Positions 47,877 to 56,582 are shown, numbered from the stretch's first letter. The stretch is DNA of 64,000 bases from SAR202 cluster bacterium (GCA_009392005.1 VFHL01000001.1:23966-87965); one strand, 5' to 3'. Numbers and translations: made by a program. Notes: a model not told the origin generated them from the letters alone.

Positions 47877-48672
47877 TGAGGGAATTGAGCAAGACACCAG
47901 CTCCGTGTTTGGTAGTTTTGCCGCGTATTATGATCTCCTCTATAGTGAGAAGGATTACGGCGATGAGAGTGAATTTCTTCGCAAAGTTTTTCAACAATAC
48001 AGTCAAAATGATGTGCGCTCTATTTTGGATATCGGTTGTGGTACCGCTAGCCATGGTGTTCAGTTAAGTTTACGTGGATATGATGTCACCGGTTTTGACC
48101 TGTCACATGAGATGATTGCTTTAGCGCATAAAAAAGTACAAGACGCTGGAGCGTCAATGTCCCTGCATACAATGAATATGATTGATTTTGCGTTCGATCA
48201 ATCTTTTGATAGTGCGATCTGTATGTTTGCAGTTTTGGGGTATGTGACGGAGACAAATGATTTGATCTCGGCACTTCGAAATATACGGCAACACTTACCC
48301 GAAGGCGCACTTTTTGTTTTTGATGTTTGGAATGGTTTAGCAGTTTGTCATGAGATGCCAAGTGAACGTATGAAGACTGTCACATCCGGAGATATTCGAG
48401 TGAGACGGTTTATACGGCCTGAGCTTGATGTGGTAAATCACGTATGTCATAACTATTATAATCTTGTAGTGACTCGTGATGATCAGATCGTTCAGGAAAC
48501 CGAAGAGGTGCATACGATGCGATTCTTCTTTCCTCAAGAGTTGGATTACTATTTGCAACAAGCGGGATTTCGCATGTTGAAATTATCACCATTTCTCGAA
48601 ATGGATGGAGTGGTTGATGAGACGGTGTGGAATGTCAGTGTTGTAGCTCAAGCGGTGAGACAAGATTTATGA
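47851..48672 (+). CDS. Class I SAM-dependent methyltransferase
   Basis: The SAM-binding motif I is ILDIGCGTASHG (about 56-67), followed by GYDVTGFDLSHEM (motif II) and the CMFAVLGYV region. The 273-residue protein resembles sugar N- or O-methyltransferases found beside DegT aminotransferases. A start at 47869 (MPNEGIEQ) gives an 8-bp instead of 26-bp overlap with the epimerase and is equally possible. The next gene overlaps its stop by ATGA. Confidence 0.82.
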   Translation: MERSYTMPNEGIEQDTSSVFGSFAAYYDLLYSEKDYGDESEFLRKVFQQYSQNDVRSILDIGCGTASHGVQLSLRGYDVTGFDLSHEMIALAHKKVQDAGASMSLHTMNMIDFAFDQSFDSAICMFAVLGYVTETNDLISALRNIRQHLPEGALFVFDVWNGLAVCHEMPSERMKTVTSGDIRVRRFIRPELDVVNHVCHNYYNLVVTRDDQIVQETEEVHTMRFFFPQELDYYLQQAGFRMLKLSPFLEMDGVVDETVWNVSVVAQAVRQDL

Positions 48673-49781
48673 TACCTGTCTGTGAACCAACTCTTACTGG
48701 TAAAGAGCTGGAATATGTTACGGAATGCCTTACGACCAATTGGATATCCTCTCGTGGACGTTTCCTAGAAGAATTCCAAGATCAATTCGCGGAATATTGT
48801 TCGTGCAAGTATGGCATTGCAACCACAAATGGGACTACTGCATTGCACCTAGCTCTTGCTGCGCTTGAGATTGGCGAGGGAGATGAGGTGATCGTTCCAG
48901 CATTTACGATGGCTGCTTGTATCGATGCAATTATGTACACAGGAGCGAAGCCTGTGCTCGTTGATGCAACTGTTGACACGTGGTCAATGGATGTCAGCAA
49001 GGTGGAAGAGAAGATTTCTTCTAAAACTAAAGCCATTATGGCGGTACATATATATGGGCACCCCTGTGATATGGATCATTTGGCGCAATTAGCGAAACGT
49101 TATAACATCGCAATTCTTGAAGACGCTGCTGAAGCGCATGGTGCTGAATACAAGGGGCAAAAAATTGGCAGCATCGGCGATATTTCTGCGTTTAGTTTTT
49201 ATGCGAACAAAATCATTACCACTGGCGAAGGGGGAATGGTTGTTACGAATAATGAAGAGCTTGCTGATCGTGCACGACGCTTAGCTGATTTGGCTCATTC
49301 ACCCGATCAACGTTTCGTTCATACAGAAGTTGGATTTAATTATCGTATGACGAATATGCAGGCTGCTTTGGGGGTCGCACAAATGACGGCGATTGATGAG
49401 TTCGTCGAGGCTCGACGAACTCATGCACATTCGTATAATCAGCAGTTGCAAGAGGTGCCGGGGCTGACTTTTCCCGTTGAGAAAAGCTGGGCAAAAAACG
49501 TTTATTGGATGTACGGTATTCTTGTTGATGAGGCTGTTTTTGGTATATCGCGTGATGAATTGATGGCGAGTTTACGGGAAAAGGGAATTGAAACACGTGC
49601 CTTTTTTTATCCCATGCATCAACAACCTGGTTTTCAAGACCAAGGGCTGTTTCACCAGGAAGAATATCCAGTCGCCGAAAAATTAGGGATGACCGGATTA
49701 TATCTTCCGTCTAGCAGCGGGTTAACTGAGTCACAGATTGCGGAGGTTTGCGCCGCGGTCGTAGACATTGCAGAGCAGTAA
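48669..49781 (+). CDS. DegT/DnrJ/EryC1/StrS sugar aminotransferase, perosamine synthetase-like
   Basis: This PLP enzyme aminates a keto-sugar nucleotide using glutamate. The N-terminal IPVCEPTLTGKELEYVTECL followed by TNWISSRG is typical of GDP-perosamine synthetase-like members. The PLP lysine is K181 in FYANKIITTGEGGM, with EDAAEAHGA before it. The ATG at 48669 overlaps the methyltransferase stop as ATGA, so the 14-codon longer reading is rejected. Length 370. Together with the epimerase/dehydratase it would give a 4-amino-4,6-dideoxy sugar or similar. Confidence 0.88.
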   Translation: MIPVCEPTLTGKELEYVTECLTTNWISSRGRFLEEFQDQFAEYCSCKYGIATTNGTTALHLALAALEIGEGDEVIVPAFTMAACIDAIMYTGAKPVLVDATVDTWSMDVSKVEEKISSKTKAIMAVHIYGHPCDMDHLAQLAKRYNIAILEDAAEAHGAEYKGQKIGSIGDISAFSFYANKIITTGEGGMVVTNNEELADRARRLADLAHSPDQRFVHTEVGFNYRMTNMQAALGVAQMTAIDEFVEARRTHAHSYNQQLQEVPGLTFPVEKSWAKNVYWMYGILVDEAVFGISRDELMASLREKGIETRAFFYPMHQQPGFQDQGLFHQEEYPVAEKLGMTGLYLPSSSGLTESQIAEVCAAVVDIAEQ

Positions 49782-49824
49782 GGGCTTCATTGTTGTTGAT
49801 TGAGGAGTTGTCGGGTGACAAGAT

Positions 49825-50619
49825 TTGTTTCGAATCCAAAAAATCTTAAAGGTATGGATAGGAAAGAATGGCGGCAAAATCTCCACATCGACTTTTGAGC
49901 TTCGTGGGCCGAACGTCACTAGGCAGAAAAGCGTTGTTTTGGGGGCTAAAAATATTTTTCATCGTATGGGGCTACAGGTACTAAGCGCAGGATACAATCT
50001 TGTGGTGAGCCCTGATCGGCCTGATCGCTTACTTTTTTACCAAAGAATTTTTAATGATATTGAGATGGTGAGTGGCGATATTGTTGAGTGTGGTGTTTGG
50101 CGTGGTGAGAGCATGTCAGCATTCGCAATTCTTACCCAGGCCGAAGAGATTGAGCGACATATATGGGGATTTGATTCGTTCGAAGGATTGCCGGAACCAA
50201 CTATCGAAGATCGGGCGTCATCCTCTTTTGAGGCAGAAAAAGGCTGGTATTCTGGCCCGAATCAGAAAGATGTGATGCTTCGGCTGCAAGCGGCTGGCAT
50301 TGATGATGTGACAAGAACGAAGGGTGTTACATTAGTGAAGGGATGGTTTGAAGATACACTGGCAGACTATCAAGGAGAGATCGGTTTATTGCATCTAGAT
50401 GCGGATCTCTATGATTCCACAAAATGTGCATTAGAGTTCCTATGGCCAAAGGTTTCTGTTGGTGGTGTTGTTGTCCTAGATGAATATCATGTTCCTGAAA
50501 ACTGGGCGGGTGAGAAGAAGGCGGTTGACGAGTATTTCGCATCCTCTTTTTCTGATGGAAGCGCAATACTACATGAGGATCCTATTTCTGGCCGTTTCTG
50601 GATTAAGAAGATTCGTTAA
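49825..50619 (+). CDS. TylF/MycF family methyltransferase
   Basis: The 264-residue protein has GDIVECGVWRGESMSAFA (SAM-binding motif I), GFDSFEGLPEP, and HLDADLYDSTKCALEFLWPKV with GGVVVLDEY, all typical of the macrocin O-methyltransferase family. These enzymes methylate sugar hydroxyls with metal help. The TTG at 49825 is a plausible start with GGGTGA upstream, but the N-terminus is uncertain. It ends the amino-sugar operon and converges on the phosphonate operon. Confidence 0.85.
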   Translation: MFRIQKILKVWIGKNGGKISTSTFELRGPNVTRQKSVVLGAKNIFHRMGLQVLSAGYNLVVSPDRPDRLLFYQRIFNDIEMVSGDIVECGVWRGESMSAFAILTQAEEIERHIWGFDSFEGLPEPTIEDRASSSFEAEKGWYSGPNQKDVMLRLQAAGIDDVTRTKGVTLVKGWFEDTLADYQGEIGLLHLDADLYDSTKCALEFLWPKVSVGGVVVLDEYHVPENWAGEKKAVDEYFASSFSDGSAILHEDPISGRFWIKKIR

Positions 50620-50697
50620 GATCATAAAGTAAATTTCTGTTTGGTTCTTAGTGATCTTTTCAGCCTCTTAACTTGATCATTTTCATATTACGAAAGA

Positions 50698-51549
50698 TCA
50701 TGGTTTCTCTTGAAAAAGGTGGATGTATTCTCGTTCTGTTAGATTGTTTCTTATAGTCGTTGTGATCGTAATTGCTGCCGCCGTTGGAAGAGCAGTTGCA
50801 TATAATCCGAGAGCTATGAACATGAAGCTATCGATTAGGATCGGACCAATTTGAATTGAAAATTGTAGGACGAGATCTAAAACACCTGCGGCTGTCAGGA
50901 ACAAATAAGGGCTTGAAAAGACTTGTCCCGCGATGTTGAGGAGCCACCAACGCTGCTCCAGCATGTCTGTATAGGTCGCTTGTGCGGGATCAAAGTCAGT
51001 TTCAATCGAATCCGGGACAAGTGTTTTTTCGCTATGACCCTTGAGGTGCCGCATTCGTGCTTCAATGACTGTTGCATGAGAATCATGGACAGCCAGTTTG
51101 ATGAGCAACCAGGATGCTGTTGCAGATAACCCTAGCGCGATCACGAGCAAGCTTGGATTTGATGCAAAGACTCCAATTGTTATGCCTCCGAACACACACG
51201 GGGTTACAATCGCGTCATTAATACGGTCCAGATACTCTCCGGTCAAGCTACTAATATTTTTGAAACGTGCGATTTTTCCGTCACAATAGTCCAAAACGAT
51301 ACTGAGCATGTAGATCCCAGATGCGATTGCCATTATCTCACGCGTACCAGTGGCAAAAAGTCCCGCGGCAATGATTCCGATTGCTAGGCCAAACAAAGTG
51401 ATTTGGTTCGGAGTTATCGGGGTTCGTATCAATATCCATACTAAATAAATCGAGATATGGCCAGGGATAATGTCAGAGAGATTCAGTCCCTGCTGGAATT
51501 CTCGCTGTTTGAACGCGGTATTTTTCAAATTACGTAAGGATTTTGACAT
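50698..51549 (-). CDS. CDP-alcohol phosphatidyltransferase family protein
   Basis: The family motif D(x)2DG(x)2AR(x)8G(x)3D(x)3D is complete: D87, D90, G91, A94, R95, G104, D108 and D112. About six membrane helices are visible over 283 residues. Such enzymes transfer a phospho- or phosphono-alcohol from a CMP-activated donor to a second alcohol, releasing CMP. As last gene of the phosphonate operon it likely attaches the CMP-activated phosphonate to a lipid or glycan acceptor at the membrane. The acceptor is unknown. Confidence 0.88.
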   Translation of the reverse strand: MSKSLRNLKNTAFKQREFQQGLNLSDIIPGHISIYLVWILIRTPITPNQITLFGLAIGIIAAGLFATGTREIMAIASGIYMLSIVLDYCDGKIARFKNISSLTGEYLDRINDAIVTPCVFGGITIGVFASNPSLLVIALGLSATASWLLIKLAVHDSHATVIEARMRHLKGHSEKTLVPDSIETDFDPAQATYTDMLEQRWWLLNIAGQVFSSPYLFLTAAGVLDLVLQFSIQIGPILIDSFMFIALGLYATALPTAAAITITTTIRNNLTEREYIHLFQEKP

Positions 51550-51601
51550 TTCGTTTCTCCCGCTTCTATTACACTTGTAATAGTGGTGTTAGGAACATTT
51601 T

Positions 51602-52759
51602 CTAGCTCAGTGATGCGGTCATCTGGTCCCAAGATTCGCTAAGGATGTGCTCCACATCTTCTAATGAAGCGTTAGTAAAGTTATTATCTGCGCGGGCCGG
51701 TGTCAATGCTTCTGAAGCCAAAGCGATCACCGCCTCTTTGGAACCAATAAGATTATTGAGGTTTGAATAGGTGTTGCTGATCGCAAGAATGTTTTTAATG
51801 GTATCTCCGAGCGTCTCATGCGAGTTGAAACCTATTGGTTCAACAAGCCATTGCAATCTATCTGGATCTCTACTGGCGTTAAATTGGAGAACTGGGACGA
51901 TTGTAAAGGCGCACGCTAATCCGTGAGGAACACCGAAGCGCAGTGTGAGTGGATAAGAAATTGAGTGAGAGAGTGTCGTGCGTGTACTGCTAATTGCGAG
52001 TCCTGCGAACAGACTCGATTGAAGCATTCGAGATCTTAAATCTTGATTTTTTAGGTCGTTTAGTAGTTTGGGCAGCGTTGATAAAGCGAGCGGAACGCTT
52101 TGATTGGCAAATGCAGTTGCTACTGGGTTTCTTTGCCTGCTCCACAATGACTCTAAACCTTGGCAGAATGCATCTAAACCGGTTGTAAGGGTTACATCAC
52201 GTGATACGCTGAGACTCAGGGCCGGATCGAGTATTGCGACATTCGGGTTCAAAAGACTTGTAGCAAAAGAGTGTTTCTTACCTGAGGGTCGATCCCATAC
52301 AGTAGCGAATGGAGTAACTTCTGCTCCTGTTCCCGCTGTTGTTGGGATTGCTATCACTGGAATTGGCTGCAGTTCCGGAAGAGTCTCGTTTTTTGTCAGG
52401 TGGGATCGTAGATGGAAAGTGGTTTCGCTGAGAAGACAGGAAAGAATTTTTGCGGTATCGATTGTGCTTCCGCCGCCGAGGCCAATAACACAATCAAAGT
52501 GTTGTTTCTCGAATTGGTTGGCGGCTTGTTCTAGGTCAACGATCTGTGGCTCGGGATCAACGATATCGTAGACGGTTATATTTTTGTTTGGCAGCAGGCT
52601 TGTTAGCTGATTAGTGGTACCTCGTTTTGTTGTCCCGGACGTGGTTACGATAAGGATATTCTTCCAAGGAACAACGTTTGTTACCTCGTTTAAGGTTCCG
52701 ACTCCAAAGATGATTCGAGTCGAATTTTCATATTGGTATGGTGAAATATTGATGTTCAA
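51602..52759 (-). CDS. Iron-containing alcohol dehydrogenase, likely phosphonoacetaldehyde reductase
   Basis: This 385-residue group III ADH has the NAD-binding GLGGGSTIDTAK (about 93-104) and PTTAGTGAEVTPFA (139-152). The metal ligands appear as D196, H265 and H279; the usual second ligand histidine of DxxxH is Gln200 (DAFCQ). Position between the PEP mutase, decarboxylase and transferase genes argues for reduction of phosphonoacetaldehyde to 2-hydroxyethylphosphonate. No aminotransferase for the alternative aminoethylphosphonate lies in this operon. Start ATG is 8 bp downstream of the nucleotidyltransferase stop. Confidence 0.85.
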   Translation of the reverse strand: MNINISPYQYENSTRIIFGVGTLNEVTNVVPWKNILIVTTSGTTKRGTTNQLTSLLPNKNITVYDIVDPEPQIVDLEQAANQFEKQHFDCVIGLGGGSTIDTAKILSCLLSETTFHLRSHLTKNETLPELQPIPVIAIPTTAGTGAEVTPFATVWDRPSGKKHSFATSLLNPNVAILDPALSLSVSRDVTLTTGLDAFCQGLESLWSRQRNPVATAFANQSVPLALSTLPKLLNDLKNQDLRSRMLQSSLFAGLAISSTRTTLSHSISYPLTLRFGVPHGLACAFTIVPVLQFNASRDPDRLQWLVEPIGFNSHETLGDTIKNILAISNTYSNLNNLIGSKEAVIALASEALTPARADNNFTNASLEDVEHILSESWDQMTASLS

Positions 52760-52767
52760 AATAAGAC

Positions 52768-53472
52768 CTAGCTGAAAAGAATCCTTGCTTCCGTTAAGTC
52801 TTCAAGAGTATCAATTTCAAACCAGGGTGATCCGTTTGTTGCGAGCAAGTCAAATTCAAAACCTTCGCGTGCCATTTTGTTGAATGCAGCTGTATCGTAT
52901 GATTGGAATTCATTATTTGCCAACATCTCATCAATCGTTTCATGCAATAGGCTTGCAGCTGGGGAAGAAAAGCGTGCGATACCTATCCATTCACCTGCGG
53001 CTTCGTTCAGTGGAATTGATTTGTCTGACTCAACAAACTTGTTGTCTTTTGTACGGACTTTCATCGCTTCTTCATCAATGGATGAGAAGTCGACAACAAG
53101 AGAAGCATTGTTAATTTCGTTTTCCATTAAAATGCCTGAAAGAATTTCTGGAGCATAGATAAGGTCGCCATGTAAATAAAGAAATTCTTCGTTTGGAATC
53201 GTGTTGAGAGCAAACCATAATGAACCCATGTTGTTTGTTTGGGCATAGAAGGGGTTGTGAACATAGCGAATGTCCGGTCCCACGTGCTCTTGAATCTGCT
53301 CGCGCATCGCTCCGACAACCATCGTTATCTGGCTAATTCCTTGGTTGCGTAAGGTTTCGATAGAGCGTGTGATAAGAGAACGATCACCCACTGGTAATAG
53401 CCCTTTTGGAGTATCGTTAGTGAGCGGTCGAAGCCTTGATGAAAGGCCTGCTGCAACAATAATCGCGTGCAT
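52768..53472 (-). CDS. Nucleotidyltransferase, probably CTP-dependent for the phosphonate
   Basis: The 234-residue protein has a full nucleotide loop AAGLSSRLRPLTNDTPKGLLPV (about 7-28) and HGDLIYAPE (acidic metal site), resembling LicC-like phosphocholine cytidylyltransferases and sugar-1-phosphate nucleotidyltransferases. In this operon it could make CMP-hydroxyethylphosphonate for the downstream CDP-alcohol phosphotransferase. It begins 2 bp after the decarboxylase beta gene. The base and the substrate are inferred from context. Confidence 0.82.
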   Translation of the reverse strand: MHAIIVAAGLSSRLRPLTNDTPKGLLPVGDRSLITRSIETLRNQGISQITMVVGAMREQIQEHVGPDIRYVHNPFYAQTNNMGSLWFALNTIPNEEFLYLHGDLIYAPEILSGILMENEINNASLVVDFSSIDEEAMKVRTKDNKFVESDKSIPLNEAAGEWIGIARFSSPAASLLHETIDEMLANNEFQSYDTAAFNKMAREGFEFDLLATNGSPWFEIDTLEDLTEARILFS

Positions 53473-53474
53473 TT

Positions 53475-54038
53475 TTATCCGAGATGCGCGCTAAACCGGT
53501 CTCTAATTTCAACAGCAGTTAGATCAACGCGGCCTATTCCAGGGACGGGGGCAATGCTACATTTTACTAATATCAGGTGTGGGCCCGGAGAAGTTTTGCA
53601 TGCCGCTATCTCTGTCTTGATTCCTTCATCGTCATCAACGCGGTGAACGCTTTGGTATCCAGCTGCACTTGCTATGTCGTCTAGCGCGATTTGTGAGCTA
53701 ATTGTGGGTTGTGCACCTGTTGACTCATATGATTCGTTATCAAGGATAACGTGGATAAGGTTTGCTGGAGTCTCGGACGCAATCAGGGCGAGCGTTCCCA
53801 TACTCATAAGGGCGCTTCCATCACCTTCTAAAATGACAGTCTCGCGCTCCGGATTTAGTAAAGAGACACCGAGAGCTACTGAAGAAGTCAAGCCCATTGA
53901 GCCGATCATGTAGAAATTCCCTGGGCGGTCTTTTGCAGCATATACTTCGCGGGTAATCATTCCCGTTGTACTAAGAACAGCTGTTTCATCATCAAGCTGT
54001 TCAAGAATAGATTCGATCGCTTTTGAGCGTGCAATCAT
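53475..54038 (-). CDS. Phosphonopyruvate decarboxylase, ThDP-binding (beta) subunit
   Basis: This is the C-terminal half of a split ThDP decarboxylase. The ThDP/Mg motif is GDG at 72-74 followed by Asn at 101, the spacing known for the family; YMIGSMGLTSSVALG precedes it. The ATG at 54038 overlaps the alpha gene stop as ATGA, so the longer frame from 54242 is rejected. Length 188. With the alpha subunit it would convert phosphonopyruvate to phosphonoacetaldehyde and CO2, the step that pulls the PEP mutase equilibrium forward. Confidence 0.88.
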   Translation of the reverse strand: MIARSKAIESILEQLDDETAVLSTTGMITREVYAAKDRPGNFYMIGSMGLTSSVALGVSLLNPERETVILEGDGSALMSMGTLALIASETPANLIHVILDNESYESTGAQPTISSQIALDDIASAAGYQSVHRVDDDEGIKTEIAACKTSPGPHLILVKCSIAPVPGIGRVDLTAVEIRDRFSAHLG

Positions 54039-54535
54039 GATAACAGTCCTGCTCTTACTAGGAGGGCCCCGGGTACAGATTGTTCTTGTATTTCTGTGAG
54101 GAGGCGATCTAGTGTGGCTTCCCAATCCTCTACTTCCAGCTGCTCCACCGGCATGTCCAGTGTCGAAAGCATTTCTGGAGTCTTCACACCCATGATCCAA
54201 TGCTCTGGGGCATCGTTTGGTGGCCCCCCGAACCCACGCCATCCGATGATTAATAATGCGGGGACCTTATACAACAAGTTGAATGATGTTAACGGGTTAA
54301 TGATATTTCCGACGCCAGAGTTTTGCATAACAACGGCACCATTCTTTCCGCTTAATGCCGCGGCACTAACAACGCCCAAGGCCACATCTTCCCGAACAGC
54401 TGGCACGTATTTAATTTCTGTATCATTCAAAAGATCGTTATATGCGGGGCCGAAGGTCGAATCAGGAACGCCAGCAAAAAAGCCAAATCCTCGGGATTTT
54501 AAAGCAGCCCAAAATTCAGTGGATGGTATAGTCAT
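54035..54535 (-). CDS. Phosphonopyruvate decarboxylase, pyrimidine-binding (alpha) subunit
   Basis: The 166-residue N-terminal half begins MTIPSTEFWAAL and has FFAGVPDSTF, the conserved PAVREDVALGVVSAAALSG segment (with the ThDP-activating Glu) and MQNSGVGNIINPL, typical of phosphonopyruvate and sulfopyruvate decarboxylases. The ATG at 54535 behind GAGGT lies 8 bp after the PEP mutase stop; a longer frame from 54616 would overlap the mutase. The context with PEP mutase favours phosphonopyruvate over sulfopyruvate. Confidence 0.88.
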   Translation of the reverse strand: MTIPSTEFWAALKSRGFGFFAGVPDSTFGPAYNDLLNDTEIKYVPAVREDVALGVVSAAALSGKNGAVVMQNSGVGNIINPLTSFNLLYKVPALLIIGWRGFGGPPNDAPEHWIMGVKTPEMLSTLDMPVEQLEVEDWEATLDRLLTEIQEQSVPGALLVRAGLLS

Positions 54536-54543
54536 GGATTCAC

Positions 54544-56280
54544 TTACCTCGTTGAAATTGTTGCGATTTCTTTTTCTGCGATTTTTACATCTTCCGGAGT
54601 ATGTATTTCCATCCAACCTTTCGGTGTCTCGAGTCCGTGAATTTCATACCCTTTGTCAATCATTTCTTGAAGCAGATCTGTCACGCCAGCTCGTTGGAGC
54701 GATTCGGCTTCGTGGAATTGCCCTGATGAGTTAGCGATACTTTCATCATAAATCTCTAAAAGGGCACGTGCTCCTCCGGGGGAGAAGTAGGCGAGTCCAA
54801 TAAACTCGTAGTCAGCTTTTTCTAACTCAATATTCTTGCCGACTTGAACGATCTTATTTACGGAAGCTGGTTTCAAGCTACGGTATTGAGGTTCATAACT
54901 TTTACTACTAACCACGAGATCAAGCCGTTTATCAATATCATGTTTGTGGTAGGTGTATGAATTGTCAACGCCGAGCACAATGTCTTCGGCCGAACCAATT
55001 AAGCGGTCAATGATACCTGCGTCAAAGAGAATATCTGAATATATGAGCAGGAATCCCTCGTGCATATTGTCTCGTGCGGTGATGAGAGAATGTAGGGAAT
55101 GGTGTTCCGCATATGAGGTGTTATCAATGAGGTCTAGATTTGGCGCAGATTTGTAGGTTTCATCAAATTGTGCGCCTGCGTTCCCGCGAACGACGACTAC
55201 CTGTTTCAGTCCCGACTTTCGTATTGCTTCGAGCTGATAATCAAGAAGGCTTTTCCCGCCTACAGGGATCAAGGATTTTGGCGCATCGGGAAAGTTTGCG
55301 TCTTGCCCTGCAGAGGGAATGATTGTCGGTATTTGCAGAGAGCGACTGCGCTCTCGATCGAGATCAAGGATTTTGTCAAACCCGACACTTGACGCAACTT
55401 CTTTTACGGGTGCGATTTGCGCATCGACTTGGAAGCTACTTCCAGTGTCCAGTATCGTTTTTGCTGCATCTTGCATTGCTTTGTACGATGCCCGTAATAA
55501 TTGGTTTGCATGGATTATGACATCGAACCCGAGCTCTGCGAGTTCGGTATCTGGGTGTTGGTTGTATGTAGTGGGAACACTGACAAGGATTGGGCGTCTT
55601 CCAGCTGCTTTACAAATATTTTCATATTCCTTCACAAATTGGAATAAGTCATCAGGGTCACGCTGGTTTGAGTGAATCATCACTCCATCAACGCCGGCTT
55701 CAATGTATTTGGTGGCTCTGTTCAACGCGTCTTCTAAGCCTGTACCAGCGATCAAGCTCTCGATTCGCGAAATCACCATGAACTCTTTTGTCAGGGTCAC
55801 TTGCTTCCCATATGCGATCTTTGCTGCAAAAGTATCGGGATCTTCAAGTGCTTGTGATGCGGAATTATCTAGGCTGTTTCGTTTTGGGAAAACTTTATCT
55901 TCGATGATGACAGCAGAAATTCCCATGCGTTCGAGATTTCTGACAAGGTATTGGAATTGTGCTGGCTCGCCACCCGTATCACCGTCTACAACTAAAGGAA
56001 TTGACGTGACGTTTAGTATTTCGTTGATTGTATGCAATCGCGATTCAATACCGATGATGGAGGCATCAGGAAATCCTTTTGTTGCGGAATCTGTCAGGCT
56101 ACTTTCCCATATCCCGTCAAATGTAATAGATTCGCCATCTATGTTGCCTACAGCGTTTTCTGCTGCGATTCCACTCAGTCCGCTGTGAGCTTCCATTAAT
56201 CGCACGAATCCCTTTTGTTCAATTGCAGTGGTAAGAGATCGAATTCGTTCCGATGGTGTTATTTGGTCTCTTGTAGTCAT
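54544..56280 (-). CDS. pepM: Phosphoenolpyruvate mutase fused to a nucleotidyltransferase
   Basis: Residues 1 to about 310 form the PEP mutase, which makes the C-P bond by turning PEP into phosphonopyruvate. The diagnostic EDKx5NS motif is at 127-136 (EDKVFPKRNS), with VVDGDTGG at 98-105. From about residue 318 a nucleotidyltransferase-like domain follows: SAGQDANFPDAPKSLIPV, then VVVRGNAG and IYSDILFDA. Its glycine-rich loop lacks the usual GxGxR arginine. PepM-cytidylyltransferase fusions are known for activating phosphonates as CMP esters. The ATG follows GAGG. It opens the six-gene operon. Length 578. Confidence 0.93.
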   Translation of the reverse strand: MTTRDQITPSERIRSLTTAIEQKGFVRLMEAHSGLSGIAAENAVGNIDGESITFDGIWESSLTDSATKGFPDASIIGIESRLHTINEILNVTSIPLVVDGDTGGEPAQFQYLVRNLERMGISAVIIEDKVFPKRNSLDNSASQALEDPDTFAAKIAYGKQVTLTKEFMVISRIESLIAGTGLEDALNRATKYIEAGVDGVMIHSNQRDPDDLFQFVKEYENICKAAGRRPILVSVPTTYNQHPDTELAELGFDVIIHANQLLRASYKAMQDAAKTILDTGSSFQVDAQIAPVKEVASSVGFDKILDLDRERSRSLQIPTIIPSAGQDANFPDAPKSLIPVGGKSLLDYQLEAIRKSGLKQVVVVRGNAGAQFDETYKSAPNLDLIDNTSYAEHHSLHSLITARDNMHEGFLLIYSDILFDAGIIDRLIGSAEDIVLGVDNSYTYHKHDIDKRLDLVVSSKSYEPQYRSLKPASVNKIVQVGKNIELEKADYEFIGLAYFSPGGARALLEIYDESIANSSGQFHEAESLQRAGVTDLLQEMIDKGYEIHGLETPKGWMEIHTPEDVKIAEKEIATISTR

Positions 56281-56385
56281 CCATTTGTCCTCGAAGAATT
56301 ACTTTTCACGTTGATTACATTACTTGTGCACTATCGAATTAGCCGTAACAGGATACATTTTATGTACGTTATCTGTCCACTCTGC

Positions 56386-56400
56386 GGTGCCTCGGGCACC
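56386..56400. other. GC-rich hairpin upstream of pepM
   Basis: GGTGCC, the loop TCG and GGCACC form a perfect 6-bp stem in an otherwise AT-rich region, about 106 bp upstream of the pepM start. It could be a terminator for a lost gene or a regulatory element. Confidence 0.3.
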
Positions 56401-56582
56401 TTGCAATTTCGTTTCCACTGCATCTGAGATCATCACGTGGCGTTGTTAGGTTGGGTATTTTCTCACGTTTCTCTCCGCTGACTGGTACAACCTGTCCTTC
56501 CTTTGATGCACAACCACTGTTGTTTTACCCAAGGTTTTGTATGCTGAATCTTTATTAAGTTTTGTGAGGTGTTTCGTATTAA

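Noticed and set aside
49815-49898. 27-codon GTG frame before the TylF-like gene
   Set aside because: It has GAGGAG upstream but the translation is unremarkable and overlaps the TylF-like N-terminus; no sign of a frameshifted gene.
54039-54242. N-terminal extension of the decarboxylase beta subunit
   Set aside because: It overlaps the alpha subunit gene in another frame and is arginine/glycine-rich; the ATGA overlap start is better.
54096-54734. 212-codon plus-strand frame
   Set aside because: It is antisense to the decarboxylase alpha gene and the end of pepM, both with clear family motifs; its translation has no recognisable domain.
55703-56188. 161-codon plus-strand frame
   Set aside because: It is antisense to the PEP mutase domain, with no motif.
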